A stretch of DNA of 8,895 bases from an uncultured Eggerthellaceae bacterium (GTDB taxonomy: Bacteria > Actinomycetota > Coriobacteriia > Coriobacteriales > Eggerthellaceae). Shown one piece after another: positions 5,212 through 8,895 of the stretch (the first letter of the stretch is position 1; each line of letters starts with the position of its first letter). The notes below the pieces were generated by a model that saw only the letters and a program-made list of their open reading frames with translations, had not been told where the DNA came from and ran no database searches. Made by a program: the position numbers and the translations under genes. The stretch covers positions 1 to 8,895 of the forward strand of contig CAJUSF010000017.1 in NCBI GenBank assembly GCA_910588945.1, in the 5' to 3' direction.

Positions 5212-7752
5212 ATGTCGGAACCTATCAAAACAGCAGGTTTGACACGGCGAAGCTTTCTAAAAGCGACTGGTGCTGTTGCAGGAGCAACCGCGCTGGCGGG
5301 AGGAGCCGGTTCGCTCACAGCGCTGGCGGAGGATTACTCTTCCGGGCAGACGGCAGGTGCTGAAGAAGAAATTTTCTGTGGTGTTTGTCGCGGCAATTGT
5401 TTCGGTCAGTGCAAAATCAATGTGCACGTACGCGATGGAAAAGTAGTAAAAACAAGCCGCCGTGCTTTTAATTCATGGCCTAAGGGTGGCGCTTGGGATC
5501 GAATCTGTTTAAGGGGATTGAGCCATCCCTACACCGTGTACGGCGAGCAGCGTATTCAGTATCCAATGAAAAGAGTTGGCGAGCGCGGCAGTGGCGAGTG
5601 GGAGCGCATCAGCTGGGATGAAGCGATCAAAACTATCACTGATGAATGGAAGCGTATTCAGGCAGAATATGGTGAGCAGGCGGTGGCCTATACCCGCGGA
5701 AGTGGAAATCTTGCTTCTATTAATGGCGTTGGTAGTCCGCTCTTCAATGTTCTCTTTAACAAGATCAATGCTACTCAGGTAAAAATTGCAAGAGACCAAG
5801 CGAATACTCGTGGAATTAATCGTGTTGTTGGTAGCTTGGGTGACTGGGTATTAAATTCTACGCAGGACTATATCAACTCCAAAACAGTTTTCGTTTGGGG
5901 TGCGAATATCACTGATGCGCAAGCTCAAGACTGGCCGCATATTGCTAACGCGATCGACGCTGGTGTGAAGCTTGTTGTGATTGATCCAATATATACACAG
6001 TTGGCTGCAAAAGCCGATTGGTGGATTCCGATTCAGCCTGCAACTGACGCAGCGCTTACGTTAGCAATGATGAATGTCATGATCAATGAGGATGCGATCA
6101 ACAAGCCGTTTATGAAGAGCTATACGGTTGCTCCTTTCCTAGTTCGTTCCGATAATGGCAAGTTTCTTCATATGAGTGATCTCGGCGTTGCTCCAAAAGA
6201 GGTTGCCGTTGCCCCTGAAGAGCAGAATATCGATGCCGCACGCTCATCCAGCGTAAACTACGGTTCGACAGGTAAATCGTCTGACGGAACCACCAAACTT
6301 GTCGATCCCTATGCAGTTCTGGATGTCGATGGAGTGGTGAAAGCGGTTGAGGATGCAGCCGATCCCCAAATCGAAGGTACATATATATGTAATGGGGTTG
6401 AGTGTAAAACTGCATATGGACTGCTAAAAGAAGAAGTTCTCGAGTACACACCGGAATATGCGGCAGAAATCTGCAAGATTCCTGCAGAGGATATCGTGGA
6501 GTTGGCTCATCTAGCCTTGGATGGTCCTTGCATTCATCGCTTGGGATGGGGCTCCAACTCATACACCAATGGTGTGCATGCTGCTCATGCGGCAATTACT
6601 ATGGCTGCTTTGACGGGTCAAATCGGGTATTCAGGTGCAGGAACAGGAGCGTGTAATTGGAACGCCGGTTCAGGCACCAATATGCTTGTTCCAAATATGA
6701 CTGCAGCGAAGAACCCCCTTATTTCTGCGCTCTTTTTGCCGGAGATTATGAGAACCGGAAAATATATGGGCAAAGATCATCCCATTAAAGCACTGTATGT
6801 TTATTCTGGGAATCCCATTACCAATCAGGTAAATACTAATGAGTACCTTAAGGATATTGTTGGAAATCTAGAGTTTCTGGTTACAGCGGATTACAACTAT
6901 AGTGATACCGTACATTATTCTGATATTGTTCTTCCGGCTTGTCACTGGTTCGAGGCAGAAGACATTGTGCTTCTCACCGGCGCTCAATGCTATGAATACA
7001 ATGCAAAGGCAATCGAGCCTTTATATGAATCAAAGACAGATTCAGATATCCTTAGACTTCTTGCTGCCGGAATGGGATATCCCGATCTGTTTCCTCTTAC
7101 CGATGAAGAGTATTGCCATAAAATGCTTGACACAAAGGCTTTGGCGGCGCGAGGAATATCTTTCGATGCGCTTAAGGAAAAGGAAGACATCTATTACAAA
7201 TCGGTCGAGCCGTGGATTCCATGGGCGGGAAATAAATTTATGACACCGTCTGGGCGAATGGAATTTTATGTAGAAGAGCCAGAACTTCAATTCGATATGG
7301 GACAAGATTACGATCGTGAGCGTGAACATCTGCCGCGGTATTTCAATCCAACGGAGGCGTATGAAGGAAGTCCTCAATGGGATAAATATAAACTGATTCT
7401 TCTTAGTGAGCGACCGAGATACCGTGTTCACTCAATGATGTCAGACAATAAGTACCTGCGAGAGCTTGATCCCGAGCCGACGGTAAAAATCAATCCTGAA
7501 GATGCCATGAGTCGTGGCCTTTCTGATGGGGAGTATGTCGAGGTCTACAATGATCGAGGTCATGCTGTCGCAAGACTTGTGTTTAATGACGCGGTGCGTC
7601 CTGGTTGCATGGTGTATCCAAAGAGCTGGCAAATGTCTCAGCATAAAGCAGGATGTTGGTCGGAGCTTTTAACTTCCGCATACGATCCAGTAGGTGTCAA
7701 TGAGAGTTACTTTGACAATCTGGTAGAGGTTCGTTCCTGGAAGGAGGCATAA
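5212..7752 (+). CDS. Tat-exported molybdopterin oxidoreductase, DMSO reductase family catalytic subunit
   Basis: An 846-residue catalytic subunit. The N-terminus has a twin-arginine signal, TRRSFLK (11-17), and a hydrophobic Ala/Gly-rich stretch, so it is exported folded. Cys 56, 59, 63, 67 and 99 (CGVCRGNCFGQC ... ICLRG) supply the [4Fe-4S] cluster ligands. Typical bis-MGD family segments follow: ISWDEA (133-138), VVIDPIYTQLAAKAD, WIPIQPATDAALTLAM, and a C-terminal dinucleotide-binding domain with VKINPEDAMSRGLSDGEYVEV. The region where the metal ligand lies (about 191-211) has no Cys or Sec; D195 aligns roughly with the ligand Ser of DmsA, but this is by eye. ATG 5212 follows GGAGGAG. The ferredoxin gene starts one base after the stop. 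The family includes DMSO, polysulfide and thiosulfate reductases and the catechol dehydroxylases of gut Eggerthellaceae; the substrate is not determinable here. Codons look more A/T-ending than in genes to the left. Confidence 0.92.
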   Translation: MSEPIKTAGLTRRSFLKATGAVAGATALAGGAGSLTALAEDYSSGQTAGAEEEIFCGVCRGNCFGQCKINVHVRDGKVVKTSRRAFNSWPKGGAWDRICLRGLSHPYTVYGEQRIQYPMKRVGERGSGEWERISWDEAIKTITDEWKRIQAEYGEQAVAYTRGSGNLASINGVGSPLFNVLFNKINATQVKIARDQANTRGINRVVGSLGDWVLNSTQDYINSKTVFVWGANITDAQAQDWPHIANAIDAGVKLVVIDPIYTQLAAKADWWIPIQPATDAALTLAMMNVMINEDAINKPFMKSYTVAPFLVRSDNGKFLHMSDLGVAPKEVAVAPEEQNIDAARSSSVNYGSTGKSSDGTTKLVDPYAVLDVDGVVKAVEDAADPQIEGTYICNGVECKTAYGLLKEEVLEYTPEYAAEICKIPAEDIVELAHLALDGPCIHRLGWGSNSYTNGVHAAHAAITMAALTGQIGYSGAGTGACNWNAGSGTNMLVPNMTAAKNPLISALFLPEIMRTGKYMGKDHPIKALYVYSGNPITNQVNTNEYLKDIVGNLEFLVTADYNYSDTVHYSDIVLPACHWFEAEDIVLLTGAQCYEYNAKAIEPLYESKTDSDILRLLAAGMGYPDLFPLTDEEYCHKMLDTKALAARGISFDALKEKEDIYYKSVEPWIPWAGNKFMTPSGRMEFYVEEPELQFDMGQDYDREREHLPRYFNPTEAYEGSPQWDKYKLILLSERPRYRVHSMMSDNKYLRELDPEPTVKINPEDAMSRGLSDGEYVEVYNDRGHAVARLVFNDAVRPGCMVYPKSWQMSQHKAGCWSELLTSAYDPVGVNESYFDNLVEVRSWKEA

Positions 7753-7753
7753 A

Positions 7754-8383
7754 ATGGCTGAGAAAAGACTCGGTATTGTTGTTGATACCAAGCGCTGCAT
7801 TGCATGTAATAGCTGTGCAGTTGCATGCAAAATAGAGAATAATCTTCCGAATGGTGTCTGGTGGAACAAGGTTCTCAATGTGGGTGGTTCTAATTTAGAT
7901 TCTCCTGAAGGAACGTATCCAAATCTTAAGATGTCCAGCGTCACTCTTTCTTGCCAACATTGCGAAAACCCGGCATGTGTGAAGGTTTGTCCGGTTGGGG
8001 CAACCTATAAGGATCCAGAGACTGGGGTCGTTCGTCAGGATTACGATAAGTGTATTGGCTGTCGTATGTGCATGAGTGCGTGTCCATACACCGGGGTTCG
8101 TTCTTTCAACTGGGAAGAGCCAGGGCACCATGTTTCTTTTGCTGTCGGCGATGCCGACGTTTCGCCACATCAGAAGCATACAGTGGAGAAGTGTACGATG
8201 TGCTGGCATAGGCTTGCAAAGGGGCTTCAGCCTGCCTGTATGGAAGTTTGTATAGGCCGTGCGCGCTTTTTCGGCGATTTGAACGATCCCGATTCAGAAG
8301 TTTCCAAGCTTCTTAAGAGCCGCTCACATAAGCAGCTTTTAGAAGACTACGGCACCAATCCGTCTGTTTATTACTTGGATTAA
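7754..8383 (+). CDS. Four-cluster ferredoxin subunit, DmsB/PsrB/NrfC-like
   Basis: A 209-residue electron-transfer subunit with sixteen Cys in four [4Fe-4S] sets: C15-x2-C18-x2-C21-x3-C25; C67-x2-C70-x4-C75-x3-C79-P; C100-x2-C103-x2-C106-x3-C110-P; and C147-x2-C150 with C162-x3-C166. This is the standard arrangement of the ferredoxin subunit that wires a molybdopterin enzyme to its membrane partner. There is no signal peptide of its own; such subunits are exported bound to the Tat-tagged catalytic subunit. ATG 7754 lies one base after the preceding TAA, and AGGAGG at 7742-7747 sits within the end of the catalytic gene, so translation is probably coupled. The length is normal for the family and no cluster ligand is missing. 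Confidence 0.95.
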   Translation: MAEKRLGIVVDTKRCIACNSCAVACKIENNLPNGVWWNKVLNVGGSNLDSPEGTYPNLKMSSVTLSCQHCENPACVKVCPVGATYKDPETGVVRQDYDKCIGCRMCMSACPYTGVRSFNWEEPGHHVSFAVGDADVSPHQKHTVEKCTMCWHRLAKGLQPACMEVCIGRARFFGDLNDPDSEVSKLLKSRSHKQLLEDYGTNPSVYYLD

Positions 8384-8406
8384 AGCGACAGGCTAAGGAG
8401 AAAATC

Positions 8407-8895
8407 ATGACTGATACAACTTCTGCGGCTACTGCCGCTTCGATCAATGCGTCTGATAACACTGGCGCGCAAAGCAAAAAAGAATCAAAAGCACTCTTTG
8501 ATCGCAAGGGGCTTACCATCGGGATTATTGCGTGTGGCGTGCTGGCACTTGCAGGCATTGTGCTTTGGGCAGTGCAGCTAACAGGTGGCATGATACAAAC
8601 CGGCATGAGAAACCTGGACTCTTGGGGTCTCTATATTACCTTCTTTATGTTTTTTGTAGGACTTAGTGCAGGCGGTCTTATCATCTCTTCTGTCCCTAAA
8701 GCTTTTGGGATTAAAGGCTTTGGCGGCATTTCAAAGGTTGCCATTATGACATCCATTGCTTGCACTGTTGCAGCCATTGGCTTTGTGGTGGTTGATCTTG
8801 GTCAGCCCCTTCGCCTGTGGGAGCTGTTTGCGTTCTCTAATCTGGGAAGCCCGCTTATGTGGGACATCATCGTGCTTGGTACGTATCTGATTTTG
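8407..8895 (+). CDS. NrfD-type membrane anchor, 5' part, runs off the window
   Basis: The first 163 codons of a polytopic membrane subunit. A polar Ala/Ser/Thr-rich N-terminus of about 35 residues comes first, then a helix at about 36-57. DSWGLYITFFMFFVGLSAGG starts the second helix, a third helix follows, then VVDLGQPLRLWELF, the family's quinol-site loop, and SPLMWDIIVLGTYLIL, where the window ends. This is the PsrC/NrfD fold that exchanges electrons with menaquinol. ATG 8407 follows AAGGAG at 8395-8400, 23 bp after the ferredoxin stop, completing an A-B-C operon with the molybdoenzyme. Together with the fragment at 2-277 and the gene at 591 it makes three NrfD-type genes in under 9 kb. Confidence 0.92.
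   Translation, partial: MTDTTSAATAASINASDNTGAQSKKESKALFDRKGLTIGIIACGVLALAGIVLWAVQLTGGMIQTGMRNLDSWGLYITFFMFFVGLSAGGLIISSVPKAFGIKGFGGISKVAIMTSIACTVAAIGFVVVDLGQPLRLWELFAFSNLGSPLMWDIIVLGTYLIL

Overview
The window looks like chromosomal DNA from an anaerobic, respiring actinobacterium of the Coriobacteriia, probably the Eggerthellaceae. I infer this from the family mix (Tat-exported molybdoenzyme, DmsB-like ferredoxin, several NrfD-type membrane proteins, a DUF4143 ATPase) and a middling base composition. A lower-GC member such as a Cryptobacterium-like organism would fit, but the genus is a guess. All recognisable intact genes lie on the + strand.

Layout. Bases 2-277 hold the 3' end of an NrfD-type membrane subunit from an upstream respiratory operon. 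A gap of about 310 bp with three tandem inverted repeats follows. At 591-1586 is a complete eight-helix NrfD-like protein with no catalytic or iron-sulfur partner beside it. Next is a short YtrA-type GntR regulator (1658-2053) with an inverted repeat just before its ribosome binding site. A stomatin-like SPFH protein lies at 2197-3171. An AAA/DUF4143 ATPase lies at 3430-4734, preceded by two covarying hairpin repeats and an extended -10 promoter. After a 477-bp control region comes a three-gene respiratory operon: molybdopterin catalytic subunit (5212-7752), four-cluster ferredoxin (7754-8383) and NrfD membrane anchor (8407 to beyond the window end).

How the parts fit. The last three genes form a standard A-B-C complex. 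The Tat-exported catalytic subunit would reduce or transform a substrate outside the membrane, with electrons passed from menaquinol through NrfD and the ferredoxin subunit; the substrate cannot be read from sequence. The most interesting signal is regulatory. A perfect 14-bp palindrome, TTATCCTAGGATAA, occurs once just upstream of the SPFH gene and twice, 21 bp apart, upstream of the molybdoenzyme operon, with a broken further copy next to a TATAAT box. This suggests that one unidentified regulator controls both the membrane-organising SPFH protein and the respiratory complex. A separate 16-bp palindrome lies downstream of the tandem pair, and a stem-loop abuts the molybdoenzyme ribosome binding site, so that operon appears to have several layers of control.

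No tRNA, rRNA, CRISPR array or intact insertion sequence was seen.
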